The notes under the pieces: generated by a model
The model's input: the letters and a program-made list of their open reading frames with translations, nothing else
Databases searched by the model: none
What the model was told of the DNA's origin: nothing
Shown: piece after piece, positions 33,157 through 41,841 of the stretch
Numbering within the stretch: the stretch's first letter is position 1
Layout: the number at the start of each line of letters is the position of its first letter
Source of the DNA: Bacillota bacterium
GTDB lineage: Bacteria; Bacillota; Clostridia; Oscillospirales; Acutalibacteraceae
Length of the DNA: 64,000 bases
Assembly (NCBI GenBank): GCA_023391275.1
Contig: JAEWBE010000009.1
Span: forward strand, 1 to 64,000
Direction: 5' to 3'
Made by a program: the position numbers and the translations under genes

Positions 33157-34284
33157 ATGCTGCAATTTGAAGAATTAAAGCTTTCACTGGGGGAACTTGA
33201 ACCCAGTCTGAAAGATTTGGCCGAAGCGCTTGGGCTTGACAGCATGCGCGAGGAGATTGCAAAACTCGACGAAAAGGCTTCTCAGCCCGGTTTTTGGGAT
33301 GATATGAGCGTTTCCCAGGCAACTCTGCAGCGCTCCAGCATGCTAAAAAATAAAATTGCGGCATACGAACGCCTGAAAAATGGATATGACGATACGCTTG
33401 CGCTGATTGAACTGGCTGACGAGGAAGGCGATCTTTCCCTTTTGCCGGAAGCGCAGGAGGAAATGCAGAAATTTCAGTCCGGGCTGGAGTCACAGCGCCT
33501 TGCTACGCTGCTTTCAGGGGAGTACGACAGCAAGAACGCCATTTTAACGTTCCACGCGGGCGCGGGCGGCACCGAGGCGCAGGACTGGGCGGAAATGCTC
33601 TACCGCATGTATTGCCGGTGGGGTGAGCGCCACGGCTATCAGGTGAAAACGCTGGATTATCTGGACGGCGAAGAAGCCGGCCTGAAAAGCGCCAGTATAC
33701 TGATTGAAGGGGAGAACGCCTACGGCTTTTTGAGAAGTGAAGCCGGGGTGCACCGTTTGGTGCGTGTGTCCCCGTTTGATGCTTCCGGCAGACGCCACAC
33801 TTCTTTTGCTTCTCTTGAGGTAATGCCTGAAATCGACGATGACGTTGAGGTGGAGATTAATCCCGAAGACATCAAGATGGATGTTTACCGCGCCAGCGGC
33901 GCGGGCGGGCAGAAGGTCAACAAAACCTCTTCGGCCGTCCGCCTGACACATATTCCCACCGGGATTGTGGTTGCCTGCCAGGTGGAGCGCAGCCAGTATC
34001 AGAACCGCGACGTGGCGATGAAAATGCTGAAATCCAAACTGGTTGAAATTAAAGAACGGGAAAATTTGGAACGGATTGAAGATATTAAGGGAGATCAGAA
34101 GGAAATCGGCTGGGGTTCGCAGATTCGCTCCTATGTGTTCATGCCTTACACGATGGCCAAGGATCACCGGACAGGATTTGAATCCGGCAATATCAACGCT
34201 GTTATGGACGGCGATATTGACGGTTTTATCAATGCTTACCTCAAGGCGCAGAGCCTTGATTCGCTCGGTCAGAAAAACCCATAA
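33157..34284 (+). CDS. prfB: Peptide chain release factor 2
   Basis: Terminates translation at UGA and UAA, 375 aa. The GGQ loop is ASGAGGQKVNKTSSAVRL and the stop-codon anticodon tripeptide region is SPFDASGRRHTSF (SPF), which identifies RF2. ATG 33157 follows AAAGGATGA and is preferred over ATG 33133. The reading frame is continuous through the place where most prfB genes have CTT-TGA-C: here it reads GGG CTT GAC, so no programmed frameshift is needed. Confidence 0.96.
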   Translation: MLQFEELKLSLGELEPSLKDLAEALGLDSMREEIAKLDEKASQPGFWDDMSVSQATLQRSSMLKNKIAAYERLKNGYDDTLALIELADEEGDLSLLPEAQEEMQKFQSGLESQRLATLLSGEYDSKNAILTFHAGAGGTEAQDWAEMLYRMYCRWGERHGYQVKTLDYLDGEEAGLKSASILIEGENAYGFLRSEAGVHRLVRVSPFDASGRRHTSFASLEVMPEIDDDVEVEINPEDIKMDVYRASGAGGQKVNKTSSAVRLTHIPTGIVVACQVERSQYQNRDVAMKMLKSKLVEIKERENLERIEDIKGDQKEIGWGSQIRSYVFMPYTMAKDHRTGFESGNINAVMDGDIDGFINAYLKAQSLDSLGQKNP

Positions 34285-34303
34285 AAATTTCATAAATTAC
34301 AAC

Positions 34304-34325
34304 TTTGGAATAAATTATTTCCAAA
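34304..34325. repeat. Inverted repeat between prfB and the secreted protein gene
   Basis: TTTGGAA, eight bases, TTCCAAA. It lies about 30 bases upstream of a TATAAT (34356-34361) that may be the -10 box of the next gene, so it is a candidate operator. Confidence 0.4.
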
Positions 34326-34423
34326 ACTGTACTTTATTTTTAAAAGCGGCGGGCATATAATGGGAGCAATCTAAAAAACTTCAATTTGTCATATTTGGCG
34401 GAGCGGGAAGGTCGTGCATCTCG

Positions 34424-35563
34424 ATGTTACGTTGCCGTAAATTACTGATTTGTTTTGTTTGTATTGTCCTATGTGCCGCTGTTGTTATTCCTACTATCTA
34501 TGCCCCAAAACGGCTGCAGCAGGGCGGAGCGGGGGGCTCTTCCCGAGCGTCTGTTTTAGGCAACAGGCTGATGGTGCCTGCAGGGGAGGCGGCGGTTCCT
34601 TCCAATTCAAAACCTCCCGCCGGCTTTGTTAAACTGCAGGGCAAATATAATCTGGTTGCCATTCCCACGTATGACGGTTCCTACCAGCTGACCCATCCGA
34701 AGGTGCTTTACTTTCCAAAGGGCTGGAACGGTTATCAATATTGGATGTCCATGACTCCTTATCCCAATGAGCATGATCAGTATGAAAATCCCTCCATTGT
34801 TGTTTCGCATGACGGCAAGACATGGGCGGCTCCTCCCGGGCTGCAAAATCCGGTTTCCGGTTTCCCGCCGGATATAAAAACCGGCGGCCATTATTCTGAC
34901 CCACACCTTGTGCTGTGCGGAAATACCATGGAGCTTTGGTACCGTTATAATCCTGCGCTGCCTAATAAGAAAAACATGCGCCTTCCGGATAATGCCATCA
35001 ATATTTATTATCGGAAAACTTCAAAAGATGGAGTCCATTGGTCGGGAGCGCAAAAATTGCTGGAGAGCAGCGATGGTCATCTGAGCCTTTGCGTAAACTA
35101 TGAAAACGGACTTTATAAAACATGGTATGCCACTTATGGCGGGGAACTGCATTACTCCCAGAGCAAAGATACCTCCGATTGGTCTGCACCGGTTAACTGT
35201 GCGGTGCCGCTGCCGAAAGGCTATGAGCCGTATCATCAGGATATGATTCATTACGGCTCGGAATATTACCTTTTGCAGACCGCCGAAAAAAAGTCAAATT
35301 ATACCTTTGACCTGTTTCTGCTGAATTCAGAGGATGGAATTCATTTCGGCGGAGCGCAGCAGCTTTATCCCGGCAAAGACATGGCGCTTTGGAAGGGAGT
35401 TTCTTTTTACCGGAGTACCCTGTTTGTGAAAGATAATCAGTTGAATCTGTATGTTTCCATGATCCTGCCGCATTTAAAATGGTACATGACGCGCATGATA
35501 ATTCCATTTCCAAAAACCGGGCAGGCTGCAAAACCAAAATCCCGGACTGCTGTAAAAATCTGA
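34424..35563 (+). CDS. Secreted or membrane-anchored beta-propeller protein, glycoside-hydrolase-like
   Basis: 379 aa. Residues 7-27 (LLICFVCIVLCAAVVIPTIYA) are a signal peptide or membrane anchor, followed by a Gly/Ser/Pro-rich linker. The body looks like a five-bladed propeller of the GH43/GH32-like or sialidase-like kind, with four Asp-box-like turns (SHDGKTW, SKDGVHW, SKDTSDW, SEDGIHF) and HYSDPHLVL, YHQDMIHYG as candidate catalytic strands. No family is certain. No adjacent transporter or sugar operon. Transcribed alone and ended by a strong terminator. Confidence 0.7.
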   Translation: MLRCRKLLICFVCIVLCAAVVIPTIYAPKRLQQGGAGGSSRASVLGNRLMVPAGEAAVPSNSKPPAGFVKLQGKYNLVAIPTYDGSYQLTHPKVLYFPKGWNGYQYWMSMTPYPNEHDQYENPSIVVSHDGKTWAAPPGLQNPVSGFPPDIKTGGHYSDPHLVLCGNTMELWYRYNPALPNKKNMRLPDNAINIYYRKTSKDGVHWSGAQKLLESSDGHLSLCVNYENGLYKTWYATYGGELHYSQSKDTSDWSAPVNCAVPLPKGYEPYHQDMIHYGSEYYLLQTAEKKSNYTFDLFLLNSEDGIHFGGAQQLYPGKDMALWKGVSFYRSTLFVKDNQLNLYVSMILPHLKWYMTRMIIPFPKTGQAAKPKSRTAVKI

Positions 35564-35576
35564 ATAAGAACTGTAA

Positions 35577-35618
35577 CAGGGGCTGTTTCCAATGCTTTTG
35601 CATTTGAAACAGCCCCTG
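35577..35618. terminator. Terminator between the secreted protein gene and the dnaI-like gene
   Basis: CAGGGGCTGTTTC pairs with GAAACAGCCCCTG, extended by AATGC/GCATT around a TTTT loop. It lies between convergent genes. Confidence 0.85.
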
Positions 35619-35620
35619 AT

Positions 35621-36613
35621 TTATGTGGTTTGTGAGTTTATTAAAAGCTTTTGGAGACGGTTGTCCCTGCCGCAAAATGCAAGGCGGACGTAGTTCCCCA
35701 GGATTCTTGATGCGAAGCGCTCGGTATAACGTTCCTGCAGTTCCTGCATGGAAAGGTTTGTGCTGATGATAGTTGGTTTTTGCATCATAAGCCGCGTATT
35801 CACGATATTGTAAATTTCCGCGCCGGAGAATGAACTTTTAAATTCTGTTCCCAGGTCGTCAAGAATCAACAGGTCGCATTCCAGCAGTGACCGGTCGGTA
35901 TCGCCGTCGTCACGGCCAAAATGCTCCCGTTCCAGTTTAGTGATAATGTTATTGACAGAACAATAGACAACGCCAAAACCTTTTTGAATTACCGCGCTGG
36001 CAATGGCGAGCGACATATGGGTTTTGCCAAGCCCTGTTCCGCCCTGCATAATCAGGCTTGGGGAAGCAAGAGAAAATCCGGCTGCATATTTCCGGCAGTT
36101 ATTGTATAATCCTTCCATCACCGCCCTTGGTGACTTTCGGCCTCCTTCTTCCGCCTTGTCCGGGTAATAAGCGAGGGAAAAACTGTCAAAGGAGGAAAGC
36201 GAAAGGGGGGTAAGCGCATTTAAACGGCGGTAGGATTCCGCCCGAAGCAGTTTTTTCATACAGTCGCACATTTTCCCGTCAATGTAACCGGTATCTCCGC
36301 ACAGTGCACATGAATAGCGGGGCTCAAGGTAATTCTCCGCGTGCCCCTGAGCTTTCAGCAATTCTTTCTGTCTGTTCTGAAGCATCTCGTTATTCTGTTT
36401 TAAGCGTATGAGCTGTTCCCTTGCGTTTGAGCCGCCCAAAACCGCCTTGGCCGCGGAAATTGCGGTTGTTGAAAGCAGAACTTCAATTTTCTCTGCCTCC
36501 GGGCAGTCCCGGTAGAATACCGCTTTGCGTTCCGCAGCTTCATTTTCCGCTTTTTTTCGCTGCTCCGCCAGAATGCGTGCGACAGCGTCATAAATTTCTT
36601 TGCCGTATCCCAC
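35621..36613 (-). CDS. DnaC/DnaI-like replicative helicase loader
   Basis: AAA+ ATPase that loads DnaB-type helicase, 330 aa. Residues about 95-125 hold a cysteine motif (CALCGDTGYIDGKMCDC). Walker A GGTGLGKTHMSLA (about 190-200), Walker B LLILDDLGTE, sensor STNLSMQEL, and Arg finger region RYTERFASRILG. It follows the dnaD-like gene after 5 bases on the same strand, the usual clostridial pairing. Confidence 0.92.
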   Translation of the reverse strand: MGYGKEIYDAVARILAEQRKKAENEAAERKAVFYRDCPEAEKIEVLLSTTAISAAKAVLGGSNAREQLIRLKQNNEMLQNRQKELLKAQGHAENYLEPRYSCALCGDTGYIDGKMCDCMKKLLRAESYRRLNALTPLSLSSFDSFSLAYYPDKAEEGGRKSPRAVMEGLYNNCRKYAAGFSLASPSLIMQGGTGLGKTHMSLAIASAVIQKGFGVVYCSVNNIITKLEREHFGRDDGDTDRSLLECDLLILDDLGTEFKSSFSGAEIYNIVNTRLMMQKPTIISTNLSMQELQERYTERFASRILGNYVRLAFCGRDNRLQKLLINSQTT

Positions 36614-36618
36614 TCAAA

Positions 36619-37641
36619 TCACTTCCTGTCAAAATTATCGAAAACGCCGGAACGCTCAAACTCGGCAATATCATACGTTGTTTTTGCAGGTTTGTCGTTT
36701 TTGCGCGCGGAAGCCCGTTCGTCCTTCTCTTTCTGTGCCTGCTCCAGTGTGGAGACGCCGTCCCGGTGCCAGCGCTCCAGAATTTTATTGATGTACCCCG
36801 GGCTGAACTTTCCGGTTGCGTCTACATTGCGCTCGTAAGCTTCATGGATTAATGCGGAGTTAAAATGCCAAACGGCAACCCATGTGGCCGCAAAAGCCTC
36901 TTCTTTCGCCGACGGGGCGCGGTGCGGCATTCCGATCGCCTGCTCAACCGCGTGCCACGCCTTGCTGTTTTCGGCCAGCCGGCGCAGCTTTTCCTCTGCT
37001 TTTTCATGGGTGAAAATTTCTTCGTCCGCCCAGTTCATGGCTACCTTTTCTATGTAACGGGTGTTTGCCTTGCCGATGCTGACCACATATTGCAGCAGCA
37101 TGATAATCACGTCGGCCGGCAGCCCGAAGTCATCATGAATCATCAGCAGTGTCGCGGAATCTCCGTTTGAAATCAGCCGACCCAGAATTTGCTCCGCTTC
37201 CTGCATCAGGCAGGTGATTTCGGTCGATTCGTTCATTCGCTTCACCACAAAAGCATTATCCGCTTTTTGCGGGCGGGAAAGAATTTTATGCTGTTTGATT
37301 TCGGTCTGAGGCACCTCGGCAGCCTGAGGCTGCACCTGCAAAGCCGGGAGAATATCCGGTTCCTGCACAGCCGGTGCGGCCTGCGCAGGCGTGATTTTCC
37401 CGCCCTGCACGGCGACAAGTCCTGCCTGCTGCCAATACCGTACATAATCGCCGGCGTCATCCTCGCTTATTTCGATTGCCTTTGCAATGTCCTGTGTTGT
37501 AAAGCTTTCCCCTGCATGGCGCAGCATCCACAGCAGTACCTTCAGCGGCTTTTCGGTTGTCATTTTCATATGTTTATCCACTACGGAACAGGGAACGGCG
37601 AAAACCGAGTTCCACGCCCCAAGATTCATTGTATAATTCAT
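36619..37641 (-). CDS. DnaD-domain replication initiation protein
   Basis: 340 aa from ATG 37641 (AAGGTG upstream). An N-terminal winged-helix part (VLLWMLRHAGESFTTQDIAKAIEISEDDAGDYVRYW) is followed by an Ala/Pro/Gln-rich linker. Two DnaB_2/DnaD-like repeats follow (about 130-210 and 240-310; INKILERWHRDGVSTLEQA is the typical YxxxI-like end). Works with the helicase loader behind it in primosome assembly. Confidence 0.88.
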   Translation of the reverse strand: MNYTMNLGAWNSVFAVPCSVVDKHMKMTTEKPLKVLLWMLRHAGESFTTQDIAKAIEISEDDAGDYVRYWQQAGLVAVQGGKITPAQAAPAVQEPDILPALQVQPQAAEVPQTEIKQHKILSRPQKADNAFVVKRMNESTEITCLMQEAEQILGRLISNGDSATLLMIHDDFGLPADVIIMLLQYVVSIGKANTRYIEKVAMNWADEEIFTHEKAEEKLRRLAENSKAWHAVEQAIGMPHRAPSAKEEAFAATWVAVWHFNSALIHEAYERNVDATGKFSPGYINKILERWHRDGVSTLEQAQKEKDERASARKNDKPAKTTYDIAEFERSGVFDNFDRK

Positions 37642-37691
37642 AAAGGTCACCTTTCCGGCCTTGCTCTGTAAAAGCAATCGGCTTATTCAAT

Positions 37692-37720
37692 ATTATAACA
37701 TAAGCCCGCGCAATAGTGAA
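37692..37720 (-). promoter_or_regulatory. Sigma-A promoter of the dnaD-dnaI-like pair
   Basis: Minus strand: TTCACT (37720-37715), 17-base spacer, TATAAT (37697-37692). Confidence 0.65.
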
Positions 37721-37756
37721 TTACAAAATCAAGGATAAATTTCTTGGAAAATGGGG

Positions 37757-37786
37757 TTGACAAATTCCATGGTTGTGTCGTATAAT
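37757..37786 (+). promoter_or_regulatory. Promoter of tRNA-Gly
   Basis: TTGACA (37757-37762), 18-base spacer, TATAAT (37781-37786), ending 18 bases before the tRNA. Confidence 0.9.
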
Positions 37787-37804
37787 AACTAACGTTCCAA
37801 ATGC

Positions 37805-37880
37805 GCGAATGTAGCTCATCTGGTAGAGCGCCACCTTGCCAAGGTGGAGGTAGCGAGTTCGAGCCTCGTCGTTCGCTCCA
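37805..37880 (+). tRNA. tRNA-Gly, anticodon GCC
   Basis: Full cloverleaf: acceptor GCGAATG pairs with CGTTCGC (one G-T), anticodon stem CCACC/GGTGG with loop TTGCCAA, T-loop GTTCGAGCC, encoded CCA end at 37878-37880. Reads GGC and GGT codons. It stands alone with its own promoter and terminator. Confidence 0.97.
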
Positions 37881-37890
37881 ATATTTAGGA

Positions 37891-37918
37891 AAGCGTCGGC
37901 TTTTGCCGGCGCTTTTTT
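37891..37918 (+). terminator. Terminator of tRNA-Gly
   Basis: AAGCGTCGGC, loop TTTT, GCCGGCGCTTTTTT. The half TTTGCCGGCGCTTTT is repeated at 37951-37965, as a partial duplication without its partner arm. Confidence 0.9.
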
Positions 37919-38137
37919 GCACGCAATCAAATTTTTCTATCTGTATTGCCTTTGCCGGCGCTTTTATATCAGGGAGAAACATTTGTTGCCTGTAAAGAAT
38001 GGTATTGCTTTTTCTCAGTTCGCTTTTTACGCTGTCGGCCGGAAGCCGAAATGTGATTCTTCTTCCGTTTATTGTCCGGCGGATTGGGAGAGAATAGCTG
38101 AATCTAAAGAGGGTTTTGGATTTCCATAAAAATTTGA

Positions 38138-38166
38138 TTCACAAATTTGTTGAAATATGATATAAT
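38138..38166 (+). promoter_or_regulatory. Sigma-A promoter of typA
   Basis: TTCACA (38138-38143), 17-base spacer, TATAAT (38161-38166). Confidence 0.6.
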
Positions 38167-38203
38167 ATTAAAGTTTTGTGAATATGAAAAAGAGGTAAGT
38201 TTG

Positions 38204-40024
38204 ATGGATATAAGAAATGATGTCAGAAATGTTGCGATTATTGCCCACGTTGACCACGGTAAGACGACTCTGGTTGATCAGCTTTTAAGGCAGAGCGGTA
38301 TTTTTCGTGTTAACGAGGCGGTTACGGAGCGTGTAATGGACTCCAATGACCTGGAGCGTGAACGCGGCATTACCATACTTTCCAAGAATACGGCCGGCAT
38401 GTATGACGGAGTTAAAATTAATATTGTCGATACCCCCGGCCACGCCGATTTCGGCGGTGAGGTGGAGCGTATCCTGATGATGGTGGATGGCGTATTGCTG
38501 CTTGTGGATGCCTTCGAAGGCTGCATGCCCCAAACCCGCTTTGTTTTAAAAAAAGCGCTTGGACTTGGGAAAAAACCGCTTGTCGTTGTAAATAAAATCG
38601 ACCGCCCGGGCGCAAGACCGGCCGAAGTGGTGGACGAGGTGCTCGACCTGTTTATTGAACTCGGCGCGAATGAAGACCAGCTTGAATTCCCGGTGGTTTA
38701 CGCGTCCGGCCGTGACGGTTACTCCACAACCGACCCCGATGTTCCGGGTACGGATATGAAACCGCTTTTCGATGCGATTATCGAAAATATCCCGGCGCCG
38801 AGGGGCGAACTCAACGGCCCAACCCAGGTGCTGTTCTCCAACATTGATTACGATGATTATGTGGGAAGAATCGGAATTGGCCGTGTTGAGCGCGGGGAAG
38901 TCCACGATGGGGAAAATGTGGTTCTTTGCTGCCGTGACGGTTCCACCCGCAACGTGAAGGTTGCCAAGCTTTACCAGTTCGAGGGGTTAAAACGGGTTGA
39001 GGTTCAGGAAGCCAAATTGGGCGACATCGTCGCTGTGTCCGGCATTGCCGGGCTGAATATTGGTGAAACAGCCTGCTCGCCCGACTGTGTGGAGGCACTT
39101 CCTTTCGTAAAGATAGATGAACCGACCGTTTCCATGATGTTTATGGTCAATAACAGTCCGTGTGCGGGCCGCGAAGGCAAATATGTTACCTCCCGCAATC
39201 TGCGCGACCGCCTGTTTAAAGAAGTGGAAACCAATGTAGCAATGCGCGTGGAAGAAACCGACTCAGCGGATACCTTTAAGGTTTCCGGCCGCGGTGAGCT
39301 CCATCTTTCCATCCTGATTGAGCAGATGCGCCGTCAGGATTATGAGTTTCAGGTTTCCGCGCCGCATGTGATTTACAAGGAAATTAACGGTAAAAGGTGC
39401 GAACCGATTGAACTTCTGATGATTGAAGTACCCGACAACTACGTTGGCGCGGTCATGGAGAAGCTCGGTTCCCGCAAAGCGGAAATTGTCAATATGGGTA
39501 CCCGCAATACGGGCATGGCTCATCTTGAATTCAAAATTCCTTCCCGCGGCCTGATGGGTTATCGTCAGGAGTTCCTGACGGACACAAACGGCAACGGCAT
39601 TATGAATAATGTGTTTGATTCCTACGAGCCGTACAAGGGCGACCTTGTGATGCGTCCGCAGGGTTCGCTGATTGCGCACGAACCGGGGGAATCCACCGGT
39701 TACGGCCTCTTTTACGCACAGGACCGCGGCCGCATGTTCATCGGGCCCGGCGTGGAAGTTTACGAGGGTATGATTGTCGGCGTCAGCCCCAAATCGGATG
39801 ATATTGTCGTCAATGTCTGTAAAAAGAAACATGTTACCAACACGCGTGCCTCCGGCTCCGATGACGCGCTGAAGCTTACTCCGCATACTGTGCTCAGTTT
39901 GGAGCAGTGCCTTGAATTCATTAAGGATGACGAGCTGGTCGAGGTAACGCCGAAAAGTATCCGCATGCGCAAGCGGGTTTTAAGCAAGGAACTGCGCATG
40001 AAGCAGGCCAGCAAGAATAAATAA
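38204..40024 (+). CDS. typA: Translational GTPase TypA/BipA
   Basis: Ribosome-associated GTPase needed for growth at low temperature and stress, 606 aa. G motifs: AHVDHGKTTL, RGITILSKNTA, DTPGHADF and NKIDRPGA. Later domains are EF-G-like plus the BipA-specific C-terminus (GESTGYGLFYAQDRGRMFIGPG, KKKHVTNTRASGSDDALKL). ATG 38204 follows AGAGGT; the longer frame from 38147 runs over the -10 box and is rejected. The exonuclease gene starts 2 bases after its stop. Confidence 0.96.
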   Translation: MDIRNDVRNVAIIAHVDHGKTTLVDQLLRQSGIFRVNEAVTERVMDSNDLERERGITILSKNTAGMYDGVKINIVDTPGHADFGGEVERILMMVDGVLLLVDAFEGCMPQTRFVLKKALGLGKKPLVVVNKIDRPGARPAEVVDEVLDLFIELGANEDQLEFPVVYASGRDGYSTTDPDVPGTDMKPLFDAIIENIPAPRGELNGPTQVLFSNIDYDDYVGRIGIGRVERGEVHDGENVVLCCRDGSTRNVKVAKLYQFEGLKRVEVQEAKLGDIVAVSGIAGLNIGETACSPDCVEALPFVKIDEPTVSMMFMVNNSPCAGREGKYVTSRNLRDRLFKEVETNVAMRVEETDSADTFKVSGRGELHLSILIEQMRRQDYEFQVSAPHVIYKEINGKRCEPIELLMIEVPDNYVGAVMEKLGSRKAEIVNMGTRNTGMAHLEFKIPSRGLMGYRQEFLTDTNGNGIMNNVFDSYEPYKGDLVMRPQGSLIAHEPGESTGYGLFYAQDRGRMFIGPGVEVYEGMIVGVSPKSDDIVVNVCKKKHVTNTRASGSDDALKLTPHTVLSLEQCLEFIKDDELVEVTPKSIRMRKRVLSKELRMKQASKNK

Positions 40025-40025
40025 T

Positions 40026-40907
40026 ATGAATTTTGTGATACTCGATTTAGAGTGGAATGGAACCTACAGCCGCCGAATCAAAGGTTTTATTAATGAAATT
40101 ATTGAATTCGGCGCGGTCAAGGTTGACCGGAATCTGAATATTATCGATACCTTTGAGGCGCTTGTGCGCCCGCAGGTCGGTAAAAAAATAAGCGGCAAAA
40201 TTAAAACGCTCACCAGCATCACAAATGAGGATCTTGAGGGTGGCCTGCAATTCATGCAGGTAACCAGCCGCTTTAAAAAATGGGTGGGGGATGCTGTGCT
40301 CATGACATGGGGCACCTCGGACATTCTTGCCCTGATTGAAAACTGCCGATACTTTTGCGGGAACGCGCACATCCCGTTCCTCAGCCGCTATGTGAATTTG
40401 CAGGCTTACTGTGAGAAAATGCTCGATTATGACGCCACCAAGCAAATGGGGCTGAGCACCTCGGCACAGCTGCTTGAAATTGACGAGGAGGATTTTGACC
40501 ATCACCGCGCTTTGGGGGACAGCCTGCTGTCCCTGCGGTGCCTTCAGAAGCTTTACTCACCGGAGACGATCATTCCGTTTATACAGGATGCGGAAGCCGC
40601 GGAATTTTATGATCGGATTCAGTTTAAAACTGCAATTATCTGTGATTTGAACAATCCCCTGATTAAGCGCGGGGACATGAGTTTTGACTGCGACCTTTGC
40701 GGCTGCCATGCCCACCGAACAAGCGAATGGCAGTTAAAAAATAAAAGTTACCGCGCACTTTTTGTCTGTCATCAGTGTCACCATAAGTTTTACGGCCGTG
40801 TTCAGTTTAAGCTGAAATATGAAGGAATGGCTGTAAAAAAAGCAATCCTTCCGTTCAATGCCGAGAAGGATAAAGAAGAGGCCAAGACGCCTCAAAAGGA
40901 GAGCTGA
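40026..40907 (+). CDS. DEDD-family 3'-5' exonuclease with C-terminal zinc-ribbon-like region
   Basis: 293 aa. RNase T/DNA polymerase III epsilon-type fold: ILDLEWNG (Asp7, Glu9), TWGTSDILAL and HHRALGDSLLS give the DEDDh set. The C-terminal part carries four cysteines (CDLCGCHAH...CHQCHHKF) and may bind zinc. Similar to KapD-like inhibitor-type exonucleases of Firmicutes. Its stop codon lies in the loop of the terminator. Translationally linked to typA; substrate unknown. Confidence 0.87.
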   Translation: MNFVILDLEWNGTYSRRIKGFINEIIEFGAVKVDRNLNIIDTFEALVRPQVGKKISGKIKTLTSITNEDLEGGLQFMQVTSRFKKWVGDAVLMTWGTSDILALIENCRYFCGNAHIPFLSRYVNLQAYCEKMLDYDATKQMGLSTSAQLLEIDEEDFDHHRALGDSLLSLRCLQKLYSPETIIPFIQDAEAAEFYDRIQFKTAIICDLNNPLIKRGDMSFDCDLCGCHAHRTSEWQLKNKSYRALFVCHQCHHKFYGRVQFKLKYEGMAVKKAILPFNAEKDKEEAKTPQKES

Positions 40908-40922
40908 AAGCTCTCCTTTTTT
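40894..40922 (+). terminator. Terminator of the typA-exonuclease operon
   Basis: AAAAGGAGAGC, loop TGAAA containing the stop codon, GCTCTCCTTTTTT. Confidence 0.9.
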
Positions 40923-40998
40923 ATACCGTTTATTTGCTTTCCGTTTTTGCATATGATAAAATCATAAGAAAATCGGCTCTCGTCATTACGGAGGAATT

Positions 40999-41841
40999 AT
41001 GAATTACAACAGTAAAAATATGAGTCTGCATCAAAACGCAGGCGTTGCTTATCTGACTTTTCCGTCTTTTGAACGGTACGGTTTTGTAAAACATGCGTTT
41101 TCCACACGGATCGGCGGTGTGAGCCAAAATGAATATGCTTCCATGAATCTGAACTTCGGGCGCGGTGATCCGGATGAAAATGTTCGGGAGAACTTCCGGC
41201 GCTTCTGCGGTGCGGCCGGATTTGACAGCGGTACTCTGGTAGCCTCCGCGCAGGATCATCATACTTTTATCCGCCGTGTGACCGCTGAAAATCGCGGTGT
41301 GGGGATCTGGAAGCCGAGGGATATTCAGAGCGTGGACGGCCTGATCACCAACGAGCCGGATGTTACGCTTGTTACTTATTATGCGGACTGTGTGCCGCTG
41401 TTCTTTCTGGACCCCGAAAAGCGTGCCGTCGGCCTTGCGCACGCGGGCTGGCGGGGCACTGTCGCAAAAATCGGAGAAAAAATGGTGGATTCCATGAAGC
41501 GCGAATTCGGCAGCGACGCGAAGAATCTGATTGCGGGGGTGGGGCCGTCCATCGGTCCCTGCTGCTTTGAAGTGGATACGCCTGTTTATGGGGAGTTTGC
41601 GGCGCTGACCGAACTTTGCCCGAAGGAATTTATTACCGAAAAGGACGGCGGAAAGTTCATGATCGACCTGTGGGAGGCAAACCGCCGCATCTTATTAAAT
41701 GCCGGGATTCCTGCGCAGAATATTACCGTAGCGCAGCTTTGCACCAAATGCAACGCGGACTGGCTTTATTCCCATCGGGCGAGCGGCGGCAAACGCGGCG
41801 GGCTTGCCGCAATGATGTGTATTACGGAGGAACAAAGATGA
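40999..41841 (+). CDS. LACC1/YfiH-family purine nucleoside enzyme (laccase-domain protein)
   Basis: 280 aa. Zinc-binding motifs HAGWRGTVAKI, GPSIGPCCFEV and LCTKCNADWLYSHRAS mark the family once called multicopper polyphenol oxidase, members of which act on adenosine, inosine and methylthioadenosine. GGAGG precedes ATG 40999. The next gene overlaps by 4 bases (ATGA). It is the second purine-nucleoside-acting gene product in the window besides DeoD, but is far from that cluster. Confidence 0.9.
   Translation: MNYNSKNMSLHQNAGVAYLTFPSFERYGFVKHAFSTRIGGVSQNEYASMNLNFGRGDPDENVRENFRRFCGAAGFDSGTLVASAQDHHTFIRRVTAENRGVGIWKPRDIQSVDGLITNEPDVTLVTYYADCVPLFFLDPEKRAVGLAHAGWRGTVAKIGEKMVDSMKREFGSDAKNLIAGVGPSIGPCCFEVDTPVYGEFAALTELCPKEFITEKDGGKFMIDLWEANRRILLNAGIPAQNITVAQLCTKCNADWLYSHRASGGKRGGLAAMMCITEEQR

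Noticed and set aside
33157..33260. Programmed +1 frameshift in prfB
   Set aside because: No in-frame TGA exists; the frame is continuous.
33544..34293. 249-codon minus-strand frame over prfB
   Set aside because: Shadow of prfB; no recognisable motif.
37943..37966. Second terminator behind tRNA-Gly
   Set aside because: Only the right arm of the terminator is repeated; without the left arm no stem forms.
37721..37995. Small frames on both strands around tRNA-Gly
   Set aside because: They run through the tRNA, its promoter and terminator and have no ribosome binding site.
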